Shown here one piece after another: positions 17,183 to 24,629 of a stretch of 32,991 nucleotides of DNA. The notes under the pieces were generated by a model, which saw nothing but the letters and a program-made list of their open reading frames with translations, did no database searches and was not told where the DNA came from. This stretch comes from Desulfuromonas sp. (GTDB lineage: Bacteria; Desulfobacterota; Desulfuromonadia; Desulfuromonadales; BM103), in the NCBI GenBank assembly GCA_012026975.1, contig VEPG01000035.1, positions 1 through 32,991 on the forward strand. The letters run 5' to 3'. The number at the start of each line of letters is the position of its first letter. Position 1 is the stretch's first letter. The position numbers and the translations under genes are program-made.

Positions 17183-18352
17183 TCAGCGGGAGAATTGCCG
17201 AAAGCGTGCAACGGCGACCGGGATTCGGGAATCCGGCAGGTTGCCGAAAGCCAGCCGCAGGTACGACTCCATGCCGGGACCGAACGCTTCCCCGGGAAGG
17301 CAGGCCAGATCGGCCTCCATGGCCAGTCGCCGGGCCGCAGCCCATCCGGAGAGCTCCCGCCAGGGGTGACGCACCCACGCGAAGAAGGCCCCGCTGGCCA
17401 CCCGTTGGAAGGGATTGCCCGGAATATCGAACAGCTCGACGAAATGATCGTGTCGACGCTGCATCATCGCGGCGTTGGCCGTCACCCAGTCATCCAGCTG
17501 CTCGCAGCCGAAACGGATGGCGTGCTGGGTCAGACGCGGCTGACAGACCGCCATGGTGTCCTGGATCTTCAGCGCCTGGCGGATCATCTCCGCGCCGGCG
17601 ACCAGGGCACCGGCGCGGTAGCCGGTCAGGGCGAAGGTCTTGCCGAACGAAGCAATGTGAATGAAGTGCTTCTGCCATCCGGCTGCGCTGAACAGGTCAT
17701 GAGGCGCGGCTCCAGGCGGCAGGAAGGCGTTGTAAGTCTCATCGAGCAGCAGGGTGAGGTCATGGCGCCGGACCAGTTCGAACAGTTCGCCGATGATCGC
17801 CGGCGGGAGGACCGCGCCGGTCGGGTTGCTCGGCGTGACCAACAGCAGTGCCCGGGTACGCGGGGTAATCAGTTTTTCGATCACCCGCGGATCGGGAATC
17901 CCCCCCGTGGCCTCATTGAATGGCGCATAGACCGGGTTTATCCCCAGGACGCCAAGGGCCATCGGGTGATCGAAATAAGCCGGCAGCTGCAGGATCACCT
18001 CGTCGCCGGATTGGCACAGCGTCAGCATGGCTAGCCAGAATGCCTGGCTGGCGCCGATGGTCAGACAGACCTCGTCGCCGGACGGACCGCGCCCGTAGCG
18101 GCGGGCAAACCAGTCGGCCACGGCCGCGCGCACTTCGGGGAGCCCCTCGTCAGGTGAATATTTCGACGTCTGCGGATCGTCGAGCAGCGGCTTGAGGTGG
18201 GCGATCAGCTCGGGGGCCGGCGGAAAATCGGGAACCGCCTGGCAGAGATCGATCAGCGGCCGCTCCGGTGGGAACGCCCGTCCGGCAAGCCACTCCTTCA
18301 CCGCGCTGATCGGCGGGAAGGGGACAGGTTCGATGTGGGGGGAAAAACGCAT
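17183..18352 (-). CDS. Class I/II PLP-dependent aminotransferase
   Basis: A 389-residue fold-type I aminotransferase. The Schiff-base lysine is Lys238 in SFGKTFALTGYRAG. SNPTG (175-179) and DETY (204-207) bind PLP, and Arg366 in YLRLAFGN should bind the substrate carboxylate. The substrate cannot be assigned from sequence. ATG at 18352 is preferred over the longer GTG start at 18379: the MRFSPHIEPVPFPP segment resembles normal family N-termini, and a CGGGA site lies 5 nt upstream. It follows the M20 peptidase gene with only a hairpin element (copy 4) in between. The two are on the same strand and may be co-transcribed, suggesting peptide or amino acid turnover. Confidence 0.88.
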   Translation of the reverse strand: MRFSPHIEPVPFPPISAVKEWLAGRAFPPERPLIDLCQAVPDFPPAPELIAHLKPLLDDPQTSKYSPDEGLPEVRAAVADWFARRYGRGPSGDEVCLTIGASQAFWLAMLTLCQSGDEVILQLPAYFDHPMALGVLGINPVYAPFNEATGGIPDPRVIEKLITPRTRALLLVTPSNPTGAVLPPAIIGELFELVRRHDLTLLLDETYNAFLPPGAAPHDLFSAAGWQKHFIHIASFGKTFALTGYRAGALVAGAEMIRQALKIQDTMAVCQPRLTQHAIRFGCEQLDDWVTANAAMMQRRHDHFVELFDIPGNPFQRVASGAFFAWVRHPWRELSGWAAARRLAMEADLACLPGEAFGPGMESYLRLAFGNLPDSRIPVAVARFRQFSR

Positions 18353-18379
18353 GATGATCCCGTGATCCGTGACCGGCAC

Positions 18380-18403
18380 GGGCGGTTCGCGAACCGCCCC
18401 TAC
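18380..18403 (-). repeat. GTAGGGGCG hairpin element, copy 4 (overlaps stop codon)
   Basis: GGGCGGTTCGCGAACCGCCC (18380-18399) is a perfect 20-bp palindrome preceded on the minus strand by GTAG. The TAG (18402-18400) is the stop codon of the M20 peptidase. The sequence after the hairpin contains CGGATCACG, as in copy 1. Confidence 0.8.
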
Positions 18404-19536
18404 GCCCGTCGCAAAACCTCCACCAGCAATTTCGCCACCGTGACCATGTCGTCCACCGCCACGCTCTCCTTGGGGGAGTGGACGTCGCGCATGCCGGTGG
18501 CAAGGATGATCGTTTCGATGCCGTGGGCGTTGAAGATGTTGGCGTCCGACCCGCCGCCGCCAAGCTTGATGCCCAGTTCCTGCCCGGCACCCTGCGCGGC
18601 GGCCCGCGCCAACAGCACGATCGGCGCGTCTTCGGCCACGGCCATGCGCGGGTAGTCGGACTGGACTTCGATGTGCAGCTGCGGCCGCACCGTTTCAAGG
18701 CCGATGGTGCGGGTCATTCTGTCGGCGGCGCGCTCGAAGCAGGCGATCATGTGCGCGGTTTGGGCTTCCAGCTTCGCCGGGTCGTGGCTGCGCGCCTCCC
18801 CTTCCAAGGAGACCCGTCCCGGGACGATGTTGCAGGCCACCCCGCCTTCGATCCTGCCGAAATTGGCGGTTGTCTCGACATCGATGCGCCCCAGCTGCAT
18901 TTCCGCCAGCGCCAGGGCGGCGGTCTGGATCGCCGAGAGCCCCTGCTCCGGCGCCACGCCGGCGTGGGACTCGCGCCCGAGGATCTCGACCCGGATCCGG
19001 TTGGCCCCCGGCGCCCGCAGCACCATGTGTCCCATGCCGGTGGTGTCGAGGGCAAAGCCGTGACGGGCACGCAGCAGACTGTAGTCGAGGTGCTTGGCGC
19101 CGACCAGGCCGATCTCCTCGGCGATGGTCACCAGCACCTCCAGCGGCCCGTGCGGGATGCGCTGCTCGCGCACCACTTCCAGTGCCTCGATCAGTTCGGC
19201 AATCCCGGCCTTGTCGTCGGCGCCAAGGATCGTCCCCGAGGCACTGGTGAAGATGCCGTCGTTGAGCACCGGCACCACCTCGCCGCCGGGTTCGACGGTA
19301 TCCATGTGCACCGACAGCAGCAGCGGGTCGCCATCCCTGCCGGCCGCCGGAAACCGGGCGAGCAGATTGCCGATCTCGCCGCCGGTAGCCTGATCGGCCC
19401 GGTCGAAGAGGATTTCGGCGCCGAGGCCGGCCAAACGTTCGGCGAGATAGTCGGCGATGGCCCGCTCGCGCAGCGGCGGGCTGGTGATCGCCGCGAGGCG
19501 GGCAAATTCATCGGACAAACGTTGTCGATTGATCAT
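18400..19536 (-). CDS. M20-family metallopeptidase, peptidase T-like
   Basis: A 378-residue di-zinc aminopeptidase-like protein of the M20/PepT group. Metal-site motifs are in order: SVHMDTVEPGG (His77, Asp79), GADDKAG (bridging Asp107), IAEEIGL (catalytic Glu140, Glu141), FALDTTG (Asp164) and, near the C-terminus, MRDVHSPKE with the last His. The lid domain lies between about 175 and 285. PepT enzymes release N-terminal residues from tripeptides; PepT-like M20 proteins are less well defined, so the substrate is open. The ATG at 19536 has GGAGGG 6 nt upstream. It is followed on the same strand by the aminotransferase. Confidence 0.88.
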   Translation of the reverse strand: MINRQRLSDEFARLAAITSPPLRERAIADYLAERLAGLGAEILFDRADQATGGEIGNLLARFPAAGRDGDPLLLSVHMDTVEPGGEVVPVLNDGIFTSASGTILGADDKAGIAELIEALEVVREQRIPHGPLEVLVTIAEEIGLVGAKHLDYSLLRARHGFALDTTGMGHMVLRAPGANRIRVEILGRESHAGVAPEQGLSAIQTAALALAEMQLGRIDVETTANFGRIEGGVACNIVPGRVSLEGEARSHDPAKLEAQTAHMIACFERAADRMTRTIGLETVRPQLHIEVQSDYPRMAVAEDAPIVLLARAAAQGAGQELGIKLGGGGSDANIFNAHGIETIILATGMRDVHSPKESVAVDDMVTVAKLLVEVLRRA

Positions 19537-19635
19537 CCGTATCCCTCCGGGCGGTGGTTTCGCTCCCTTTCTGCCCTCTTATCTTAGTAGCCCATCACGG
19601 CCCTTCTGGCAAGCGAATCGACACGCCCAACGTTC

Positions 19636-19665
19636 TGGACAAGCAAGCAGGCGCCCTGCTACGAT
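19636..19665 (+). promoter_or_regulatory. Weak candidate promoter for the M23 peptidase gene
   Basis: TGGACA (19636-19641) and TACGAT (19660-19665) are 18 bp apart, about 60 bp before the GTG start. Just downstream, GACGATG and CATCGTC (about 19676-19697) form a 7-bp inverted repeat with an 8-nt loop, of unknown significance. Confidence 0.35.
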
Positions 19666-19725
19666 ATCAAACTTGACGATGATCGTAACCATCGTCGTCG
19701 AACGTTGCCGACAGGATACTCCCGC

Positions 19726-21033
19726 GTGGATTTCGATTTTCAGCACCCCCAGCAGATTGAACCCGATCCACCGCCACGTTCGCGCCGCAAATGGTGGCTG
19801 GCCTCCGGCGCGGCCATCGTCCTGGGCCTGCTGCTCCTGTTGGCCGGGCCGGAAATCTACCGGGCACTCAACCCGCCGGAACCACCGCCGGAACCGCCGC
19901 CGCCACCGGAAATCCGGCAACGGGTGATCCGCAGTTCGATCGTCGCCGGCGAAACCCTCGGCGTCCTGTTTGGCCGTTTTCTGCCGGCCCAGGACGTCCA
20001 TGCGCTGACCCGGAAGGTGCAGCCATATTTCGCTCCCAAGGATCTGTGCGCCGGGCAACCCTATCAAGTCTGCATCACCGGCGACAACCTTGACCGCTTC
20101 GAGTATGACATCAACCGCGACGAGCAGTTAATCATCACCCGCCGGGGGGAGAATTTCCACGTTTCACGCGTGCCGATCCCCTATGAAGTCAGGACCGAGC
20201 GGGTCCGCGGCGTGATCACCTCCAGCCTGTTCGAAACGGTCAACAGCATCGGCGAGGAGGACAGTCTGGCTCTGCTGCTGGCCGACATCTTCGCCTACGA
20301 CGTCGACTTCATCCTCGATATTCGCGAAGGGGACTCGTTCCAGACCCTGGTCGAAAAGCGCTACCGCGACGGCAAGCCGGCCGGTTACGGGCGCCTGCTC
20401 GCCGCCGAGTTCACCAATCAGGGACAGACCTACCAGGCGATCCGCTTCAAGGACGGCAGTCGGCCCGAAGCCTGGTATGCTCCGGACGGCCAGAGTCGCC
20501 GCCAGCAGTTTCTGCGCGCGCCGTTGGAGTTCAGCCGTATCTCCTCGGGCTTCACCATGCGCCGCTTCCACCCGATCGCCAAAACCTGGCGCGCCCACCC
20601 CGCCATCGACTATGCCGCCCCGGCCGGCACGCCGATCCGCAGCGTCGGCGACGGCACCGTGATCGCCAAAGCAAACTCGGGGGGGAACGGCAACTTCGTC
20701 AAGATTCGCCACGGCAACGGCTACGAAACCATGTACCTGCACATGAGCAGGCACGGCAAGATCAGTCAGGGCGGGCGCGTTGCCCAGGGGCAGGTGATCG
20801 GCTACGTGGGGAGTACCGGGTTGGCGACGGGACCGCATTTGTGCTATCGGATGACCCGCAACGGTGCCCCGGTCAACCCGAACAAGGTGCGCGGCATTGC
20901 CGCCGAGCCGGTTTCCAGGGCCAACCTGGCGGCGTTCAGAGCCCAGGCGACGACGCTGCTGGCCCGACTGGCCGACCGTTCCACCCAGGTGGCCAGCGAC
21001 ACGAGCGGCTCCGCGGCACCGAGCACCAACTGA
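19726..21033 (+). CDS. M23-family peptidoglycan endopeptidase, membrane-anchored
   Basis: A 435-residue cell-wall endopeptidase-type protein. It has a short cytoplasmic tail, one membrane helix (about 25-41) and a Pro/Glu-rich spacer (EPPPEPPPPPE, 52-62). A LysM/OapA-like region (about 65-145) and an intermediate domain follow. The C-terminal M23 domain (about 280-390) has HPAIDYAAPAGTPI (His291, Asp295), MYLHMSRHG (His339) and GPHLCYRM (His371). All zinc-site residues appear intact, so it is probably active rather than an EnvC-like activator. The GTG at 19726 is chosen over TTG at 19705 because AGGA lies 9 nt upstream of it. The gene is followed by the MshEN protein after 28 bp, probably in one operon. 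Confidence 0.87.
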   Translation: MDFDFQHPQQIEPDPPPRSRRKWWLASGAAIVLGLLLLLAGPEIYRALNPPEPPPEPPPPPEIRQRVIRSSIVAGETLGVLFGRFLPAQDVHALTRKVQPYFAPKDLCAGQPYQVCITGDNLDRFEYDINRDEQLIITRRGENFHVSRVPIPYEVRTERVRGVITSSLFETVNSIGEEDSLALLLADIFAYDVDFILDIREGDSFQTLVEKRYRDGKPAGYGRLLAAEFTNQGQTYQAIRFKDGSRPEAWYAPDGQSRRQQFLRAPLEFSRISSGFTMRRFHPIAKTWRAHPAIDYAAPAGTPIRSVGDGTVIAKANSGGNGNFVKIRHGNGYETMYLHMSRHGKISQGGRVAQGQVIGYVGSTGLATGPHLCYRMTRNGAPVNPNKVRGIAAEPVSRANLAAFRAQATTLLARLADRSTQVASDTSGSAAPSTN

Positions 21034-21061
21034 AAATCCGACCTCTTTCCACGGGAATTTG

Positions 21062-22219
21062 ATGGCCATGAGACTTGGCGAACTGCTGTTGCAAGAAAAA
21101 CTGATCACCCAGGCGCAGCTTGAGGAAGCGCTGCAGGCCCAGGTGATTTTCGGTGGCAAACTTGGCACCATCCTGATCGAAATGGGGATGATCAGCGAGA
21201 AGATCCTGGCCGGAATTATGAAACAGCAGCTCGGTTTTCCGTGCGCCAAGCCGGAGGACCTGGAGGATATCCCGAGAACTGTTATCGACATCATCGGTCT
21301 GGACCTTGCCGAAAAGTTCATGGTGGTGCCGGTATCGGTCAGCGGGCGCAAGCTGACGCTGGCCATGGCCGACCCCCGCAACATCCAGGCGATCGATGAA
21401 ATCGCCTTCCGGACCGGCCACATCATACTGCCGATGCTGGCGCTCGAAGTGCGGCTGTTTTTTGCCCTGGAGCGCTACTACGGCATCAAGCGGCCGATGC
21501 GCTACATCGCGCCACCCAAGCATGTCCGCGAAGAACTTGACCAACTGCACATCACCAAGGCGACCGATCCCGACAAGGCGCACGCCAGCGAGGAAGAGTA
21601 CCTTGGCGCCCCGGGGTCCGAGCATGTGCACATCGCGGCAAAGCCCCCCTTTGCGAAGGCCCCGCCCGAAGAGGAACCGCTTGAGGAGATCGAAGAGATC
21701 GAGGAACTCGAGGAGATCGAAACTCCTGCCGAGATTACTCTGGAGCATACCGTCCGGCGCCTGGTGGAGGTCGGCAACCGCGACGACGTGGCGGATGCCC
21801 TGATCGAATACCTCGGCGCTCACTATGCCCGCGCGGTGCTGTTCATGGTGGTCGGCGGCCAGGTGACCGGCTGGCGCGCCGCAAAGCATCGGCAGCCGAT
21901 CCCGGCCGTCGACCAGTTCCAGCTCCCCCTGAGTGAACCGTCGGTCCTCAAGACCGCCGTGGAGAGCAACAGCTTCTTCCTCGGTCCGGTGCCGCAAAGC
22001 GGTGCCAACCTGGCGCTCACCACCCTGCTCGGCAAACCGGCGCCCACCACCGCCGTGCTGCTGCCGCTCTCCATGCTCGGCCGGGTGGTCGGGCTGATCT
22101 ATGTCGACGATCCAGAGGCCAACATGTCCGAAGAGCTGGCCCCTCTCCAGAAAGTCGCCGGAAAGGTTCTGCTCGCCTTCGAACTGCTCATTTTGCAGAA
22201 CAAGCTCCTGAGGCTCTAG
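21062..22219 (+). CDS. MshEN-domain protein with GAF-like C-terminus
   Basis: A 385-residue protein whose N-terminal third matches the N-terminal domain of GspE/PilB/MshE ATPases. Two MshEN repeats are visible: RLGELLLQEKLITQAQLEEA (4-23) and KLGTILIEMGMISEKIL (about 34-50), followed by DLAEKFMVVPVSVSGRKLTLAMADP. There is no Walker-type ATPase domain. An acidic linker rich in EEIEE (about 200-222) leads to a C-terminal region (about 230-385) with a GAF-like pattern ending PLSMLGRVVGLIYVDDPE. MshEN domains can bind cyclic-di-GMP, so this may be a free-standing receptor; that is inference and ligand residues need checking. ATG at 21062 follows GGGA by 5 nt; ATG at 21068 is the alternative. Confidence 0.8.
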   Translation: MAMRLGELLLQEKLITQAQLEEALQAQVIFGGKLGTILIEMGMISEKILAGIMKQQLGFPCAKPEDLEDIPRTVIDIIGLDLAEKFMVVPVSVSGRKLTLAMADPRNIQAIDEIAFRTGHIILPMLALEVRLFFALERYYGIKRPMRYIAPPKHVREELDQLHITKATDPDKAHASEEEYLGAPGSEHVHIAAKPPFAKAPPEEEPLEEIEEIEELEEIETPAEITLEHTVRRLVEVGNRDDVADALIEYLGAHYARAVLFMVVGGQVTGWRAAKHRQPIPAVDQFQLPLSEPSVLKTAVESNSFFLGPVPQSGANLALTTLLGKPAPTTAVLLPLSMLGRVVGLIYVDDPEANMSEELAPLQKVAGKVLLAFELLILQNKLLRL

Positions 22220-22239
22220 AAAACGCGCCCGGCAGACCA

Positions 22240-22812
22240 GTGAACTATCTCGTCCACCTCTACCTTGCCGGGCCCGACCCGGAACTGCGCCTCGGTGGGT
22301 TGATGGGAGACTTCGTCAAGGGGCCGCTCGATGACCGCTACCCTCCCGGGATCGTCGCCGGACTGCGCCTGCACCGCCACATCGACAGTCTCGCCGCTGT
22401 CAGCCCGCACTGTCGCGCCAGCCGTCAGCGCCTGCATCCCCGCTTCGGCCATACCCGCGCGGTGCTGGTCGACATCTTCTACGACCACTTCCTCGCCGTT
22501 CACTGGGACGAGTTTCACGTCCAACCGCTCCACGACTTCGCCGCCGACACCTACCGCCTGCTCCGGGAGCATCACGACCTGCTCCCGCCCGGCCTGGCCC
22601 GCATCGCACCACGCATGACGGAGCTTGACTGGCTGACGTCCTACCGGAATCTGGCTTCGGTCGATACCGCTTTGCAACGGATAGCCACCCGCCTGAGCCG
22701 GCCGACAGCGCTGGGCGAAGGGGTGACCGAACTGGATCGCTGCCGGAATGAACTGCTCGGGGATTTCCGCGGGTTCATTGCTGAAGCACAGGATCGTCTC
22801 GACCGGTCTTGA
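22240..22812 (+). CDS. acpH: Acyl carrier protein phosphodiesterase
   Basis: A 190-residue AcpH-like protein (DUF479), which removes the 4'-phosphopantetheine arm from holo-ACP. Family features are the N-terminal MNYLVHLYLAG, LGGLMGDFVKG (about 18-28), LHRHID and the metal-binding DIFYDHFLAVHW segment near residues 80-91. The length is normal for the family. The start is GTG at 22240 with only a weak ribosome site. It begins 20 bp after the MshEN gene stop, so translation may depend on the upstream gene. The contextual link to its neighbours is unclear. Confidence 0.85.
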   Translation: MNYLVHLYLAGPDPELRLGGLMGDFVKGPLDDRYPPGIVAGLRLHRHIDSLAAVSPHCRASRQRLHPRFGHTRAVLVDIFYDHFLAVHWDEFHVQPLHDFAADTYRLLREHHDLLPPGLARIAPRMTELDWLTSYRNLASVDTALQRIATRLSRPTALGEGVTELDRCRNELLGDFRGFIAEAQDRLDRS

Positions 22813-22864
22813 CCTTGCCCCGGTCACGGCTCCATCCCGCAACCATTTCGGTCAGGTTTGGTTG

Positions 22865-22893
22865 TTGACAGGACGGATTGATTGTTTCATGAT
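22865..22893 (+). promoter_or_regulatory. Sigma-70 promoter for the porin/solute-binding protein operon
   Basis: A perfect TTGACA (22865-22870) and CATGAT (22888-22893, four of six) have the optimal 17-bp spacer. They lie 43 bp before the porin ATG, which has AGGAGG at 22925-22930. Confidence 0.6.
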
Positions 22894-22936
22894 GCGCACC
22901 ACTTTGTATTAATTCACTATTATCAGGAGGTTTTTC

Positions 22937-23692
22937 ATGAAAATCATCAAACTTTGCGTACTCGCTGCGTTGCTCTGCCTGTCGGTCACCAATGCCTGGG
23001 CGCTGGATGTCGAGGGGAGCGCCAATCTCGGCGTATTCGACAAGTACCTGTGGCGCGGCATCAATCTCAGCGAAAGCCGGGCCGTCACGCAGGGTTCGCT
23101 CGAAGCTTCGGCGAACGGCTTCACCCTCGGTGCCTGGGGCAATGCCCAGCTCAGAGACAACTCGGCCTATGATGCGTGGGAGGTAAACGAGGTCGACCTC
23201 ACTCTCGGTTACAGCTTCGACGTCACCGATCTGTTCTCGGTCAGCGTCGGCAACATTACCTACATTCTCAAGGATATCGAAGATACCAACGAGGCCTATG
23301 CCGGCGTCACCGTCAACACCCTGCTGTCGCCGACCCTGACCGTCTACTATGACTGGGACAAAGCCGAGGAGGACGGCCTGTTCTACACTGCCGCGATCAG
23401 TCACACCTTCGAGCCGTGCGCCCATGCGGCGGTCAATCTCAGCGCCCTGGTGAGCTACAATGACGAAAGCGACTACTCGATTTCCTATTATGACAGGGAG
23501 GCCGATGAAGATAAATCTTACAGCCATTGGCATAATTACGAGTTGAGCGCGTCGGCCGATATCAAGGTCACCGAGCAGCTTACCATCACCCCGTCGCTGC
23601 TCTATTCATCGCCGCTCAGCAACGAGGCGAAGAAGGCCATCGACAGCGAATGGTTGGCCGGAGTGAACCTCTCCTACAGCTTCGCCTTCTAA
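22937..23692 (+). CDS. TorF-family putative outer-membrane porin
   Basis: A 251-residue outer-membrane beta-barrel protein. The signal peptide covers about residues 1-22 (hydrophobic LCVLAALLCLSV, cleavage near AWA-LD). The mature part has alternating-residue strands typical of a small barrel, including the family-like start GSANLGVFDKYLWRGINLSE, and ends in Phe (LSYSFAF), the outer-membrane assembly signal. Such proteins are predicted porins of unknown specificity. A strong AGGAGG (22925-22930) sets the ATG. It is followed after 11 bp by a solute-binding protein with its own strong ribosome site, forming an uptake-like pair with no inner-membrane permease. Confidence 0.8.
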   Translation: MKIIKLCVLAALLCLSVTNAWALDVEGSANLGVFDKYLWRGINLSESRAVTQGSLEASANGFTLGAWGNAQLRDNSAYDAWEVNEVDLTLGYSFDVTDLFSVSVGNITYILKDIEDTNEAYAGVTVNTLLSPTLTVYYDWDKAEEDGLFYTAAISHTFEPCAHAAVNLSALVSYNDESDYSISYYDREADEDKSYSHWHNYELSASADIKVTEQLTITPSLLYSSPLSNEAKKAIDSEWLAGVNLSYSFAF

Positions 23693-23703
23693 AGGAGGGA
23701 GAC

Positions 23704-24486
23704 ATGATCCGCCAGGGGAAGATCCTTCTCTGTACGCTGCTGCTGATCGTCTGTGCCGTTCAGGGGGCGACCGCCGAAACGTTGTCGATTCGCTCTGACA
23801 TCTGGCCGCCCTACAACGACGACCCGAAAAGTATCAAGCCGGGCTACATGATCAACCTTCTCATGGAGATCTTCCTGCCGCAGGGTTACACCCTCGACTA
23901 CCAGCAGCTTTCCTGGACGGAGAGCCTCGAGGCGGTACGCAAGGGGCAGTTCAATGCCGTGCTTGGCGCCACCAAGGAGGATGCTCCCGACTTTATCTTC
24001 CCCAAGGAATCTTTCGGGATCAGTGACACGGCCTTTTTTGTAAAGGGTGGGAACAAATGGAAGTTTAATGGCACGGCTTCACTTAAGGACATTCGCCTCG
24101 GCGTCATCGAAAGTTATTCCTACAACGAGGAACTCGACCCCTATATCAAGGCCAATAAGGGAACGAAGAGGATTGTCGAGGCCACTGGTGACGAACCGCT
24201 CGCTGCGTTAATACGAATGCTCCAGAATGGTCAGATCGATGCCATTGTCGAAGACACCAACGTCATGTTTGCTTCGATGATCTCCGCAAAGGTGCCGATG
24301 GGGAATATTGTCACCGCAGGCAGCTGCAAAGAGAAATCAACTCTTTATGTGGCCTTTTCCCCCAAAAACCCCAAATCCAAAGAACTGGCGGCAAAATTCG
24401 ATGCCGGGATCAAGACTTTGCGCAGCAGTGGCAAGCTCCACGCGATTCTCGGTCTCTACGGGCTGCCCGACTGGAAAAAGAACTGA
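23704..24486 (+). CDS. Periplasmic solute-binding protein (family 3-like)
   Basis: A 260-residue extracytoplasmic binding protein of the PBPb type. The signal peptide ends near residue 25 (GATA-ETLS). The mature protein begins LSIRSDIWPPYNDDP, the usual opening strand of amino-acid-type binding domains. It continues with GYMINLLMEIF, a SLEAVRKGQFNAVLGAT segment and IRLGVIESYSYNEELDPYI. No lipobox is seen. An in-frame upstream start at 23650 lies inside the porin gene; AAAGGAGGGAG just before the ATG at 23704 decides the start. No ABC permease or ATPase follows; a terminator comes 23 bp after the stop. It may serve a distant transporter or act as a sensor ligand protein. Confidence 0.85.
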   Translation: MIRQGKILLCTLLLIVCAVQGATAETLSIRSDIWPPYNDDPKSIKPGYMINLLMEIFLPQGYTLDYQQLSWTESLEAVRKGQFNAVLGATKEDAPDFIFPKESFGISDTAFFVKGGNKWKFNGTASLKDIRLGVIESYSYNEELDPYIKANKGTKRIVEATGDEPLAALIRMLQNGQIDAIVEDTNVMFASMISAKVPMGNIVTAGSCKEKSTLYVAFSPKNPKSKELAAKFDAGIKTLRSSGKLHAILGLYGLPDWKKN

Positions 24487-24508
24487 CGTAATACTCAGAT
24501 TGCTGATG

Positions 24509-24550
24509 AGACAAATGCCCGACGCCAACGCGTCGGGCATTTGTCTTTGA
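24509..24550 (+). terminator. Strong hairpin terminator after the solute-binding protein gene
   Basis: A perfect 17-bp inverted repeat (24509-24525 with 24530-24546; inner arms GCCCGACGC/GCGTCGGGC) surrounds a 4-nt CAAC loop. The outer part is AT-rich (AGACAAAT/ATTTGTCT), giving a T-rich tail within the stem. It lies 23 bp after the stop and ends the porin/binding-protein operon. It may act in both directions, since the next gene is convergent. Confidence 0.85.
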
Positions 24551-24629
24551 TTGAGAGAATCCGGCTAATACCTGCAAGATTGGCGGTGACCTTCACCCTG
24601 GTCAACATCACCTCGAACGAGATACAGCA

